From Siphonodentalium dalli (Eukaryota > Mollusca > Scaphopoda > Gadilida > Siphonodentaliidae): DNA of 64,000 nt. Of this stretch, positions 45,131 through 57,299 are shown piece after piece (the stretch's first letter is position 1; each line of letters begins with the position of its first letter). Position numbers and translations under genes: made by a program. The stretch lies in the NCBI GenBank assembly GCA_032622095.1, contig CP136066.1:65976278-66040277 (forward strand). The letters run 5' to 3'. A model generated the notes under the pieces. That model was not told the DNA's origin. It made no database searches and worked only from the letters and a program-made list of their open reading frames with translations.

Positions 45131-47180
45131 GATGGAATCAAATTTTCCACATTTCGTACCTTTTTTCTTATTCGTTGCCAACGCCACAAAAATCACATCT
45201 TAAGCGGACGTGGGCTCACCAACATTTTTTATTTCATAACTTGTATACGTAAATGGGCCACAGTCATCCTTATACATGGGATGTTATTAGTGGGGCGGAT
45301 AGATGAACATTTGTGCATGTTATGGTAAAAGTGCAACATTTGGCACACATCTGAAACACATGAATAGTAATTTTGGATATCATGCCAAGCTGGAAATTTG
45401 TCATGGTTGACATGGCAACCATTTCGGTGAAAACGGTTGTTTTCCTCCCATTCTAAGCCATTGTAAATTACGGTTGACCAGTAACTGCGAGAAACACTGC
45501 TCAGTTTGTAGCTATGTTGGTCGGACATGTATCAGACTGTATACCCGTTGACAACATTATCTTATATATTATGGGTAAATTCAAAATAGCGGATTAAATG
45601 GCAGCCATTTGAGCGAAATTGCAGTTCTTAAATAATATAAGTTATGTATTGCCTGTATGGCTGTATCCCAATTGTGGTGGAATGCGTGTACATTTCTTTT
45701 ATTTCAAACACGAAAATTGAATAGACAAAACACCGATCAATGACTCCCGGCTATGGGTCATGTGTCAGGAAAAAAACCTGTGTCCATGTCGACGATATCA
45801 TATATGCACATACTAATCAACTAATATTTTGTTCCAATGACCATTAATTAGGCAACACAACAAGCATCTTCGTGATACAAAATTATTTCAGTATTGATTC
45901 TTAAACTTTACCCATTCATTGCATATATACTACTAGTCTTTTAAAGGATTGAGAAACCATGCTCGCATCTTATTTAGTGTACTCCTTGACAACCGTTTGT
46001 ATACAACTGATTACTCTCCTTTAACCGTTAAAGGGTGTTCAATGTAAATTTATATAGGGACAGACTGACATTCGAAAATATAGATATAGATTAGTATATC
46101 TGAATTAGTTTTCGACATATTACTATTATGATCGGAGGAATATTAAAAAATCTATGAAGATTAGATTTGAACTTAATCTTGGCATTTAAGTACCCATGTA
46201 TGTGACATTGAAGCCAGTTACCGAATACCAGCGGTGCTGTAGCTCACCAGTTAAAAGCCTTCCGACGTACATCAGAAGAGCGCACGTACAAATGTACTAA
46301 AGAACAAACCCGCTCTAATGTTCATTTCCTAGCGACCTGCGCATATGTGTTTTGTCTGTATGCATGGTGTTGCATACAGCTAGGTCAAAATGTAACTGAC
46401 ACCATAATGAAACGCCCATGCACGTAGCAAGGCTGACATCAGCAGTGACCCGAGAAATATATGATACCCTCACTTTGATCATTATTTGAAATGAAATCCA
46501 GATATAAACACACTGTCTCACAAATAAATTAACACCGGTATTCCATCTATTGATGTCTTGGCGTCTTCTAGCAGTATACATTGTTCACCAACAATGACTT
46601 TATATCTACGATGATACGCCCGAGCATATAATCTGAAATTTCGTAATGAACTGCATATCGTATTTATGTTACATGGAGCTGCACCTATTTATCATGACGC
46701 AATTATACACATGTTAAGCTTTCATAACAGTTTAGGTTGACAGTCAGGAATGCGGATGCGCATGTTGATCGGTCGGTACACAATGATATGAATCTTATGT
46801 GAGCCCCTCTCCCTGGAAGCAGCTGATATAGTGAATACTAGCAGGGTTACCCGGCGTTGCCCAGGTTAAAGTGATGTGAAACCCTCTGTGGATATTTGGT
46901 GGGAATAGAGAATACTCTTGCTCTCAAAGTGTTGCACGTATTCTCATAAATTGTATATCCAAATGGCATCACAAAACATGATTCTTACACATGGAATATA
47001 AGTAGTGGCTCACCTTATCAGGTCGGAGCGATTATTATTTTGTTTATCGCGTTTAATCCGTCCCACCAATAATGAAGTATTTCTTTATTTACAACTGCGT
47101 ATACTTCAGACGTTATAGCATGAAACATGAACATCATAAACACATTAGTTCGAAAAAATAAAAGACGACGATTGTGTTTT
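45131..47180. other. Largely featureless region with two repeat traces
   Basis: At 46225-46330 a segment starts GCTGTAGCTCACCAGTTAAA and has the look of a decayed tRNA-derived SINE head, but a B box is not visible. At 46840-46880, CAGGGTTACCCGGCGTTGCC is a widespread repeat-start signature. Otherwise no gene or structure was supported. Confidence 0.4.
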
Positions 47181-47185
47181 ACATA

Positions 47186-47210
47186 GAGATGTATCAATCA
47201 ATCAATCAAT
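47186..47210 (+). repeat. (TCAA)n microsatellite
   Basis: Five consecutive ATCA units in TATCAATCAATCAATCAATC. Confidence 0.85.
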
Positions 47211-47859
47211 CTAGTTTATCATATCTTCATGAAGATACGGATGTTTTAAAGATATGTCCAGGTGCTCCTCTGTTCTGGCTAATCATTTTCAGTTTAAAAG
47301 AATTGTTGTTATGCAGTATAGCAACTATATGTGTCCGACACAGCGAGATTTTTAGTTGTTTATGTTAGGCGATAAGCCTGTTCTAAAAATGAAAGAAATC
47401 TTCTGTATTGGGCAATATTGGAGGATCCTGAAAGTCATGTGCTACGGACTGCGTTTTCCTTTATCTCAGAAGTAACCACATTTGACTGCACCTATTTTTG
47501 AACAGGCCTGCTCTACATTTTCATATCTCTTGGTAATTGTAACTTTTGTGTGTGGAAACTATATTGAATGCGACAGACTCAATCGTGTTATAATATATAC
47601 ATGACCCATTCTAATATGCAATCATCTGACGATTCAAGGTCCCTCAGTTTGAATGAATATATGTATCTCTTAAAAATATATTGATATAAATATACTTTTA
47701 ATGCTTTCTTCTATGCATCTGTGTTGCTAGGTCATTATAGGAATGCCCTGATTTCCATCCCCATATAAATATGACAGTTGAGAAGCTATAATTGTTCAAG
47801 TGACTTAATTCGGTCACCATTTGTCGAGATTGTGAAATTGGAATGCCAAAAACTCCTTA

Positions 47860-48905
47860 GAACGACATGGAGATGGCCTGGGAGATGACTATATATAACT
47901 TTGTTGGATATCGGCGAATTGAACAATCTTATAAATGCTGGTGAAGCTCCTTTAGCCACCCATGACCCAAACTACCCCAAATGTGATTTAATTCATCATA
48001 TCATTAGAGAAGAACGTGCATGAATTTGGTGGACTCAGTACTAAATATATGTGTATCAACTTTGGTGCAACTCCCCTCATGCATGACTTGAACCGCGCCA
48101 CTTTTGTCATATTTAAACCACGTCTATTAGACTCATGCATGCATCATATAATGGAGATGATTATATATACGTGTGGTGGTAATCGGCAACTAAACAGATT
48201 CTTATCATATTTATTACCCCCCCCCCCCATCTCTCACCCAAACGGCACCAATTTCGCGTCTTTAAATCACATGTTTATATTCCTCGTATCAGAGAGAAGA
48301 ATAATATATCAATTTGGTCGAAATATGTGATAAGAATAGCCCCTCCCCTGACACCAACAACATCACTTTAGAAAATTTTAACCCGCACCATTATCTTACT
48401 CGTAAAAAGTTACCCCTGTTAGACCGCCTTGGTGCCATCTCGATTGTACCCTTAAAGTTATATATAGAACACAGACAGATATTCGCAAATATTTGATTCA
48501 TTTGAGAAGAACGTGTATGAGTTTGATGGTAATTGGCACTAAACATATTTTTATAAGTTTTTGGTGACCCTCCCGTCCCTATTTCGGACTCAAGCGGCGC
48601 CACTTTTGACATCATTAAACCACACACTTAGACTCATTATAGAGATGAATATAGATAAAATGTATGAAAATTGGCGAGTATACAAATTCGTATCCCTCTT
48701 CCCCAAAAGGCACCAATTTTGGCGCATTTAAACCACACGATTAGATTATTCGTATCACGGAGAAGAATATGTGTAAATCAGGTGGAAATCTGCGCTAAAC
48801 ATATTGTTTATCAATGTTTGTGTCCCTCTAACCCTCTTGGCACCCCTGACTCGAATGGCCCCACGTGTGACGTCTTTAAGCCACACAATTAAACTCCTGA
48901 TATCA
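47860..48905 (+). repeat. Tandem non-coding repeat, ~130-200 bp units
   Basis: Six or more units repeat the same phrase order: GAGAAGAA..TGTG.A, AATTTGGTGG, AATCGGC.CTAAAC, a C-rich word, CGGC.CCACTTTTG and TTTAAACCACAC..TTAGACTC. Units are degenerate. A run of nine Cs lies near 48219. Apparent ORFs are chance frames. Confidence 0.7.
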
Positions 48906-49859
48906 TGGAAATTATTATTTGTAATCTTTCACTGACAATAAATTCAAAAAAGATGTTTTGCCCCCAAATTGTAAGCTTGCATATAATTTCATTTCTGGCT
49001 AGTCATTTTTCATATTCTACATATCCATCCGTACATTTTGAAATATAATACGTTTTTGTGGTTGGCGGCATGAATTAATTCGAATAATAAGACCCTTCAT
49101 GTATTACACTGCACCACTACATGGAGTGTTAATTAAATAGCAGGATTCCAGTTTTCACTCATTTTATTAATAGACAATGTTTTACCCTGGTAACTTCATA
49201 ACCTGCTTAATTCCACCGAATCTTTTCTATATAAATTAATTACATCCAAGACTTAAATAATTACTCGATAAAACTGGAAAATTATATAAAAGTATATGCA
49301 TTGATTATAAATATCTTATTGTGGTGGATTCCAGATTTCTCAAATTTTTCACCAAAAAGGTGATTTTTACCCCAAAATCCAACCCTAAAACTATGACATA
49401 CCTGAGATTTATACTACAATCGGTGAACATGATCACCGTTTGTTGTTTAAATAAGTTCCCAACCAGAAATAGAGGGAAATATAATTCAGGCAGCTGGATT
49501 CCATTATCCACTTTTATTTTTATGAAAAAGCCTGTTTTACCAAAAAAATAAACAATCGTACAACATCTCACAAAAAGGCAACATCGGCATGCTATCCGCT
49601 CAATCGAGACGAACATTTTGATATGTGTTTCAGTTTGTTACTCTCCGACATGGTTGGACCGATTTTTTTCCGGTATATGCTGCTCCACTAACACAACTAT
49701 GTTTAAGATCAAAAATGAATAATGATTGTGTAGCAGGGCTACACATTGTGTGTAGAACACCTATACATTGGTCATAATAGTGCGAAACATTTCTAACGTG
49801 ACACTGTTTGTGTCAGGGGCAGAAAAGGGTGAGGCACAGCAAAAATGATGAAACAGTAT

Positions 49860-50015
49860 TGTCGCCGATTTCATTCAAACTTATACGAAACCACCGATTT
49901 CCACCAAATTGATACATATTATTATATTTGTTTAGTTGCCGATTACCACCAAACGTATAGATAATCATCTCCGTGATATCATGCAGGAGTCTAATGGCCG
50001 TGGCTTAAACATGAC
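49860..50015 (-). repeat. Inverted copy of the 47.9-48.9 kb repeat
   Basis: The reverse complement reads CCATTAGACTCCTGCATGAT, then GGAGATGATTATCTATACGT, then TTGGTGGTAATCGGCAACTA, matching 48120-48200 phrase by phrase. Confidence 0.7.
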
Positions 50016-50714
50016 GTTGACAGTGCCATTAAAAAAAACGACAGAAGTAGACCCCCCTACCTAGAGCATATACAGATGATAATTAGATTATTGATAGGAT
50101 AATGCTGATGTGTGTTGATGTACATAAGCGTATCGAACTGAAAGATATATTATTGTGAAGATGTCAGGTTACTTTTTTTTATTTTATCACACATTGCGTC
50201 CTAGATTTAGTTGGCGATCAGACTGGTGGTGTTATTGTCTCAAGGCGTCGATCAGATTCGTAACCAGCTTTTCAAATTGATCACAAATGTAGGCATGTTG
50301 TCAATGTCGATCACATTCGTAGCCAGCTTTTCGAATGCATGTGGGTCTAATGAACGATACTAATTGTTTGGTAATCACATTAGTTAGGGGACGAATGAAA
50401 AACAACTTATATTTATAATGGAGGAAAACATTCAATATTGGTTAATCATTTATATACCTAATGTCATGAAATTTCTCGAGTTATTTTGGTCGCGTGTTCA
50501 CGCGATGACGTCATATGTCATAAAACGATATAAGTTGAAAAGCTAGCTACATTATAATTATTATGTGAAAAGCTCTCTGCATTTGTGATCGATGCCGTGT
50601 GACGATGACCCAATTGACGGCAATTGCTGTGTTCTCCCGATCTTGAATGTATACATACCTGTAATCAATACCCCAACAATATTCAGTACAGTAATGCTCT
50701 AAATAATCGACTCC

Positions 50715-50953
50715 TTAACCCTTTACCCAACAGAAGGGCCCTGTGCCAATGCATTCTCTTATATATGCGAGTCGACCATAGGTCGCCTCGCATATATAAG
50801 AGAATGCATTGGCTCAACACATTAAAAATTATAAAATTGTTAAAGAATGTAAGAAAAAATGGTAAAAAAAGATTTTTTTTAGGCCAATGCATTCTCTTAT
50901 ATATGCGAGGTGACTCGCATATATAAGAAAGAGAATGCATTGGCACAGGGTAT
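50715..50953. mobile_element. TTAA-element with twin palindromes, copy 1 (right end lost)
   Basis: TTAA (50715-50718) is followed by CCCTTTACCCAACAGAAGG, then a 69-nt palindrome (50745-50813; arms of 33, one mismatch, loop ATA). A ~70-bp AT-rich spacer and a second, diverged palindrome (50883-50944) follow. The outer right terminus present in copy 2 is missing here. Confidence 0.78.
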
Positions 50954-51389
50954 ATGGGTTGATGTGGTTAGTGAACAGACTCGATTATAATGTCAAAATA
51001 TCATACAATGCTGATTCTTAGCAAGACAATGAGTATCTACTCCCCGTGCATTAGTGCAACTACGGGGATGTGATGAAGGAGTTACCATTTATCCTCGGTG
51101 ATAATTGTGTAATTGTCATGAACTCAACACTGGCTTTTTCTAGGTGGGGTGTCCAGTCCGCAATCGATTTTGTCAGCGTGGTGTATATATGGTGAAATAA
51201 ACGACTTCAAAACGTATTAAAATAAATCATTGTCAAAATAGAAGAGCACAGTAATATACAGTACCACCCGTCCATATAGTTGAAGTATCGTGTGTACATG
51301 TAATTTACATGCATTTACCACTAATTGTTTTATATGTGGGGCGTCCAAGTCATGATTCGACTGCTAACAGTGGGTTTGCTAACGGCCAG

Positions 51390-51745
51390 TAACTGAAGCT
51401 GAATAGGTCACTCTCACCGGTTTTCTGTGATAAAGTTACCCAGGTTCCTGAAATTGTGATAAAGTTACCCAGGTTGGAGAGAATTGTGATAAAGTTACCC
51501 AGGTTGGAGAGAATTGTGATAAAGTTACCCAGGTTAAGCAAATCTCACAATAAGAACTTGATTTAAAAGTGACTGAGGGAATACTGTTCAATTTTGGCAA
51601 GTAAAAGCCCCTATTAAGCACACATTAATTCTTAACCTGGGTAACTTTATCACAATCCTCTCCAACCTGGGTAACGTTATCACAATTTCAGGAACCTGGG
51701 TAACTTTATCACAGAAAACCGATGAGAGTGACCTATTCAGCGTAA
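51390..51745. repeat. Fold-back element with tandem GTGATAAAGTTACCCAGGTT units in its arms
   Basis: The left arm, 51390-51541, has four units of about 30 bp. The right arm, 51630-51745, carries three in reverse complement. Outer flanks also pair (CTGAATAGGTCACTCTCA). The ~90-bp centre is unique. The same repeat word makes another fold-back at 60.4-60.7 kb. Confidence 0.82.
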
Positions 51746-51819
51746 CTGAATGGCACTGTTAACGTCATGGATATGTCGAAAGTGGCGCCGTTCGAGTCAT
51801 ACATGGGGAGGAGAGTAGA

Positions 51820-52560
51820 ACCAAAGCTGATATAAATATGTTTAGATCTTATTTCCACCAAATTCATACACGTTCTTTTCCAATATTACGAGGAATTAAA
51901 TCGTGTGGGTTAAAGGCACGGGCGGCGTTCGTTGCAGTAATATTCATATTTGTTCAAATCGCCATTAACAGAAGGAATATTAAAATATATATAGTTTTGT
52001 TCATATGCAAAAACATAATCAGCGCGTATATATAAATAGTATACTGTCGTCAAGACGTTCGACGGTGTACGTAAACAAGAGCCTGCTCGTGTCACATAAG
52101 TTGTGCTTCTGTTTACATAACACAGCGCAATTCTATTGGTTAACCACACAAAATGATATAAACGCTCTTTATTTTTCCATATCAGGAAAACAGTAACAGT
52201 AACGCTCTTTATGTTTACCATATTCGGATCTAAACAAAAGCCAGGAAAAGTAACGTTTTTTTGCTTTTGTTTACATAACAAAGGAAAACAATTGACAATA
52301 ACATACTGTTTATGCGATATTTATGATTGGTATAAGAACAAGGTATGTCTATATGTTACTATCCTTTCTGTTTATGGCGGTTTTGACGGAGGTGAATATT
52401 TTAACAGCATACCCACCGCCAACACCGCCCGTATCTTTAAAGACGCCACAATTGGTTCCGTTTTGGGTAATATATGGCGAGGGGAGATGCACTAACATTG
52501 ATAAGAATGTTTTACTCGCGTATATCGACCATAGTTGTTTGTAATCATCTCCATAATTCG
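51820..52560. repeat. Decayed traces of the 48-kb repeat family
   Basis: ATTTCCACCAAATTCATACACGTTCTTTTC near 51850, ATCTTTAAAGACGCCACAA near 52433, and AATCATCTCCATAATTCGTTCTAAGGA near 52545 are reverse-orientation phrases of that family. In between lie three AACGCTCTTTAT / TTTGTTTACATAACA words (52090-52280). Confidence 0.45.
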
Positions 52561-52974
52561 TTCTAAGGAAAGGAGTTTTTGGTGTTCATATTTCACAGTC
52601 GAAAATGACGTCGACGACAACAACAATATATATTTGGCACTCAGAGCAGCAGTTCCATTGCGCAGATTAGGGCTTTAGGTGCAGATCATGCATTTTGATT
52701 ACGCGGTGTGAAGATTAGCTTCAATAGATTCCGACCGAAAGTGTGTTGTTCGTGTCAATAATTAGAGTTACATCCCATGTCCCGTGGTTTATCACTGGCG
52801 TTGGGTGAACACCGATTTTGCATCAGAACTCAATCAATGGAGTTACTCGAGTTTCCCTCACAATGTGAGTTTTTTAAATTTCTTTTCTTATTCCAAACCT
52901 TCACAAGAAAATAATCAACAGTATTATATGTATATCATTGTATCCAATCAGCTCAAACTGGATTACATCCTCAC

Positions 52975-53097
52975 TTCCTGCTCCGACTCCGATCCCCCTC
53001 TCTCCCCCGCTCTATCTCCCTCTCTCCCCTCTCTCCCCCTCTCTCCCCTCTAACCCTCTCTCTCTCCCCCTCTCCCCCTCTCCCCTCTCTCCCCTAA
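52975..53097 (+). repeat. CT-rich microsatellite
   Basis: Imperfect CTCTCCCC / CTCTCTCC array of about 120 bp. Open frames here encode only Ser/Pro/Leu low complexity. Confidence 0.9.
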
Positions 53098-53908
53098 CTC
53101 AAAGTACAAAACAGTACTTAGCTACATATACAATGCAGCATGATTAAATGTCCCTATTATAACTAAATGTTAGCTTTCATTTCGTTAAAGGTATGATTTT
53201 TGTTATTAAAGGCCGATATCTAAACCATAGGCTATATAAGGAATATATAATTATCGAAGTCTACTCGCATCCAAAACGATCTACACGATTAATCAAGCAT
53301 TCGCTGACATGCGTATAGGCCTAATATATATGCATATAATTTATTGACTATTTGCACGATCCTTCGCATTGTCCGTCTTCTTACTATTATGCCGGGGTCG
53401 TTCCATATGCCTTGCATATTATCATATTATCCATCATGACATGGGATGTTTAAATACCTTCACTTGTTTGTTTACTCTGCCAGTCAAAACCAATGACCCC
53501 AACCGACCTTCAAGTCATTCCATACAATCATATACCAGTACATTTTAATAGAACATTAATAACATGACAAACTTTTCAAAACTACCAAACACAATTGTAT
53601 GTAGCATATTGTTCAAATTCTAACACAGTCTCCAAAATAACAACACACAGCAAGCGCCTGCACGTGATCGGATTGAAGTGACGTATGTGGTTCATATATT
53701 TTTTATGAACTATACAGCATGTAGCGAGCGCGTGCACATGATCGGCTAGAAGTGACAAAGTTGGTTTTATGAAGTGTAGACTTCAGTTATTGGTTTAGGA
53801 ACCTCGGGAACGTTCGTGTAAACCGTATGGCGATTTGCACTGATTCTTACGGTAGCTAACTGTATGAATGTAGATGAGGTGTGATTATATCAACATACGT
53901 ATGATTCA
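53098..53908. other. Spacer without recognised gene
   Basis: A short duplicated word (GCAAGCGCCTGCACGTGATCGG near 53651, GCGAGCGCGTGCACATGATCGG near 53723) suggests a ~72-bp local duplication. Nothing else supported. Confidence 0.45.
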
Positions 53909-54070
53909 AATAAGGATTGACTGTCATGTGGACCGTTTTTATGGAGATGTAACCGTGAGGTAAGTGGTCATAACTTGTGTAAAACCCGAAGGGTTTTACA
54001 TATAAGTTATGGCCACTTACCTCACGGTTACATCTCCATAAAAACAGTCCACATGACAGTTAATCCTTAT
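53909..54070. repeat. 160-bp near-perfect hairpin
   Basis: The left arm begins ATAAGGATTGACTGTCATGT and the right arm ends with its complement. Arms are about 78 nt with a few mismatches, closing at AAAACCC-GAA-GGGTTTT. The terminal part GGATTAATTGCCATGTGGAC recurs alone at about 59162, so this is a mobile hairpin family. Confidence 0.85.
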
Positions 54071-54371
54071 ATTAAAAACCACTTTTGTAAATGTATTTAA
54101 ATCGAAAAGTGTATCGTGACAAAACCAGCCCAAAATATCCCATAGCACCCTTGGCAAAAGTTAACAGGAACAATTTCTTTATATTGAAACATGATGATTG
54201 ATTAAGTCAATCCTGCGCGAGTCCAAATGCGCCCAAAACATTACGCGTTTTTCTTTCCGATATCTATGATGCGTCGATGTAATTATGGGGTTGCAGTTAT
54301 GAGCTGTTGCGCGTTCACCGATAAATAATTGCAACTAGTAACGTGGGCGCCGACCAATCGGAATGCTGGAT

Positions 54372-54620
54372 TTAGTGATAATCACACTTAGTATGGAAAT
54401 ATTGAGCAATAAATGTATCAGTATCTACATGTATCTCAACAGACTCAGTTTGCTCATTCCTGGCGACGCTTCTTGGTATCTTCGTGTCAACTCCGTTAGC
54501 AAACGAAACGAGTGTCTTCACTGAAACGACAGTTTTCTGTTTCGACTTCCGTGATCCAGGAGGCGTATCCAGACGGCTCACATATGATTGTGATGAGTAT
54601 GATGGCAATTCCACTTATCT
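54372..54620 (-). other. Possible exon or chance frame (80 codons)
   Basis: An open minus-strand frame reads VELPSYSSQSYVSRLDTPPG... and continues with Ser/Thr/Lys-rich, low-repeat sequence to a stop at 54372. It starts at GTG behind TTACTTTATTAG, a weak acceptor. Composition looks more protein-like than neighbouring frames, but no family is recognised. Confidence 0.2.
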
Positions 54621-54635
54621 AATAAAGTAAGTAGC

Positions 54636-54896
54636 AAACCTTGAAATAGTGTGTCTGTCATTTGCAGAATGAGGTTCACAGAGGGTGAATTTAGTGATGC
54701 TACCCCGCATAGCGCGCTAGCATCACCAAATTTACCCTCTGGGAACCTCATTCTGCTTACACGAACCTCATTCTGCTTACACCTCAGCAGAATGAGGTTC
54801 CCAGAGGGTGAATTTGGTGATGCTAGCCCGCATCACTAAATTCATCCTCTGGGGACCTCATTCTGCAAATGACAGACACACTATTTCAAGGCTTGG
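54636..54896. repeat. Compound fold-back element with CAGAATGAGGTTC units
   Basis: The outer arms (CCTTGAAATAGTGTGTCTGT and complement) enclose four ~36-bp CAGAATGAGGTTCCCAGAGG..GAATTTGGTGATGC units in alternating orientation, plus one short extra TTCTGCTTACACGAACC duplication. The whole segment can fold as one long stem or as two side-by-side hairpins. Confidence 0.85.
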
Positions 54897-54929
54897 TAAA
54901 TAGACATTTCACTGGCCGGTGTCACACAA

Positions 54930-55235
54930 AGGTGTGGGGCGGGTGGCACTACTCTCAACTTTGGTCAAATTTTTCAACAAATTTCATACCTGGCAAAACA
55001 GTAGTTGGAAATTTCACACCAACAATATGTTGCCAGTGGTCTGGTAGTTTGATTTTCCAGCGAATAATTTATTTGTTGTGTTTGTACCAACAGTTATATA
55101 TTTTCCTGCTTTTTGGTCAAAATTTTGGACTGAAATGGCCATCAGTTGGAAATTTTCCAACCTTCAGGTCAGGTCGGAAATTTCCAACACTTGGAGAGCT
55201 TGGTGCCCGTCTATATGCTAGGCTTATGCAGTTTT
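54930..55235 (+). repeat. Dispersed repeat with TTGGAAATTTC words, copy 1
   Basis: It shares with 61560-61790 the ordered phrases GGTGG, CAACTTTGGTCAAA, AATTTCATACCTG.CA, AGTTGGAAATTT.ACA, CAACAATATGTTG and GC..GTCT..ATGCTAGG. It contains several TTGGAAATTT / AAATTTCCAA word pairs. No reading frame of note. Confidence 0.7.
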
Positions 55236-55498
55236 CATATTCCTAATGTGCATGCAAACTATGCGACACTGTCTTCGATTTAAAACGGAATTTCGATGTT
55301 GCATCAGATTCCCTTACTCTCAGTGCACAAGTACATTGAGAACTCATCAAGATTCGTGCTAACTTTTAAAAAGAAATGAAATTGAAAACTAACACCTAAC
55401 ACTAACAGCCGAAATAAATCAGGAACGCGTGCGCGGTGCACTCACAATTGAGTGATCACTTGCCCCGAGCCAATAAAAATGACGCCACTTCATCAATA

Positions 55499-55898
55499 TT
55501 AACCCTTTACCCAACAGAAGGGCCCTGTGCCAATGCATTCTCCTATATATGCGAGTCGACCATAGGTCGCCTCGCATATATAAGAGAATGCATTGGCTTA
55601 ACACATTCAAAATTATAAAATTGTTAAAGAATGTAAGAAAAAATGGTAAAAAGTGTTAAAAAAGGATTTTTTTTAGTCCAATGCATTCTCTTATATATGC
55701 GAGGCGACCTATGGTCGACTCGCATATATAAGAGAATGCATTGGCACAGGGCATAACTGTAACTATTACAATGTGGTCAAGGAGCCGGTTCCAATGATAT
55801 CCATATTTGTATGGTTCTATTGAGACAGACCGAAGATATTTTAGGCTGTTGAAGCTTTATTTGGCCGGTTTTGGCCGGTTTGTTGGGTAAAGGGTTAA
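55499..55898. mobile_element. Complete TTAA-flanked non-autonomous element with twin palindromes, copy 2
   Basis: It runs from TTAA (55499-55502) CCCTTTACCCAACA to TGTTGGGTAAAGGG TTAA (55895-55898). The 14-bp perfect TIR and TTAA duplication are the hallmarks of piggyBac-like insertion; Kolobok elements also use TTAA. Inside are two 68-69-nt palindromes (55529-55597 and 55677-55744) in opposite orientation. They are themselves enclosed by GCCCTGTGCC / GGCACAGGGC, so an inner hairpin element may be nested in the outer one. There is no transposase; it would depend on a partner. Confidence 0.85.
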
Positions 55899-55994
55899 TA
55901 GATATTAGTGTTTTCTCAGAGTTTTTCGCTCGTTTTATTTCTACCTTCTACTTATGGTTGTTAAATTCTCCTGTGAAATGACGGCTTAAATTAT

Positions 55995-56137
55995 AAGAAA
56001 TAACTCTTGTTTCGATAAAGGTTATGAGTTATAACCGAACAATTAGAAGACAAATTACACTATGCGCGTTATATAATGTGTTGTCAAACTTTTCGGTTAT
56101 AACTGTATAGCCTTAATCGAAATAATAGTTAGTTCTT
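55995..56137. repeat. 143-bp imperfect hairpin
   Basis: The arm 55995-56042 (..TTCGATAAAGGTTATGAGTT ATAACCGAA) pairs with 56090-56137 (TTCGGTTATAACTGTATAGCC..). The loop is about 47 bp. No coding content. Confidence 0.7.
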
Positions 56138-56269
56138 AAATAGAATATAATTGTTAACTGAACCTTGCTACCATCACTATTTCAGGAGCCAATCTACAAT
56201 TAATACTTTATCGGAGAATTGGAATGTCTATGGGTGCTTAACTATTACCCAATCATCTGCTACTGTCGC

Positions 56270-56898
56270 GGACCTATTCTACTATTACAAGACAATTGGT
56301 GAGTCAAAAACTGGCATGAAACATTGGAATGGGTACCTATTCTACTATTACAAGACAATTGGTGAGTCAAATATTGGAATGGGTACCTATTCTACTATTA
56401 CAAGACAATTAGTGAGTCAAATATTGGAATGGGTACCTATTCTACTATTACAAGACAATTGATGAGTCAAACACTGACAGTGGGACCTATTCTACTGTTA
56501 CAAGACAATTGATAAGTAAAATAATGGCACGGGGACCTATTCTACTGTTATAAGACAATTGGTGAGTCAAAATTGGCATGGGTACCTATTCTACTGTTAC
56601 AAAACAATTGGTGAGTTAAAATTGGCATGGGTACCTATTCTACTATTACAAGACAATTGGTGAGTAAAATATTGGAATTGGGACCTATTCTATTACGAGA
56701 CAATTGGTGAGTCAAATATTGGAATGGGTACCTATTCTACTATTACAAGACAATTGGTGAGTCAAATATTGGAATGGGTACCTATTCTACTATTATAAGA
56801 CAATTGGTGAGTCAAATATTGAAATGGGTACCTATTCTACTATTACAAGACAATTGGTGAGTCAAAAACTGGCATTGGGACCTATTATACTATTACAG
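56270..56898 (+). repeat. 50-bp minisatellite, about 12 units
   Basis: The unit is GGGTACCTATTCTACTATTA, then CAAGACAATTGGTGAGTCAA, then ATATTGGAAT, with several variant units (CTGTTAC, TATAAG, shortened copies). One frame gives a repeating FYYYKTIGES peptide only because the unit lacks stops in it. The reverse-oriented array is at 62347. Confidence 0.92.
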
Positions 56899-57299
56899 TT
56901 GAAGAAGTCATTGCAACGGCATTGAAATGACATTCAATGTGACTTCATTGTGTTAACAGTAGACACTGGTAGAACCGCATGGATAGTGGTCATTAATCTC
57001 AATGTGGAAACAAATATTTTGAGAATATATGTCTGCCGACAGACCATGGGGGAATCTAAAAGCTGCCTATGTTCGAGGTAATTTATTTCATCACTTTTTT
57101 TAGGAAAATTATACCGTAATCAGTTTGTATGCCGTAATTTTCTGCCTATATGACCTTACCTGTTTGCGTCCGTGGGCATTAAGTAGACACAAATGAGGCT
57201 AAGTGGGCTTGCAGCATGTGCTAATTTCATAATTTTCAATAATTCTGAAAATGCTTTCCTCTCACACACCTACATTTGGGAGTTCCTTCTCTTACAATT

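Noticed and set aside
46225-46330. tRNA-like start (GCTGTAGCTCACCAGTTAAA)
   Set aside because: The A-box-like word is present, but there is no B box and no cloverleaf could be drawn. At best it is a decayed SINE head.
51400-51720. CRISPR-like regularly spaced repeats
   Set aside because: Units are minisatellite copies in fold-back arms with near-identical spacers in a eukaryotic context; there are no cas genes.
52784-53147. Pro/Ser/Leu-rich ORFs
   Set aside because: Translation of the CT-rich microsatellite.
56151-56462. ORF with repeating FYYYKTIGES peptide
   Set aside because: It is the in-frame translation of a 50-bp minisatellite whose unit variants are not frame-preserving; there is no evidence of selection on protein.
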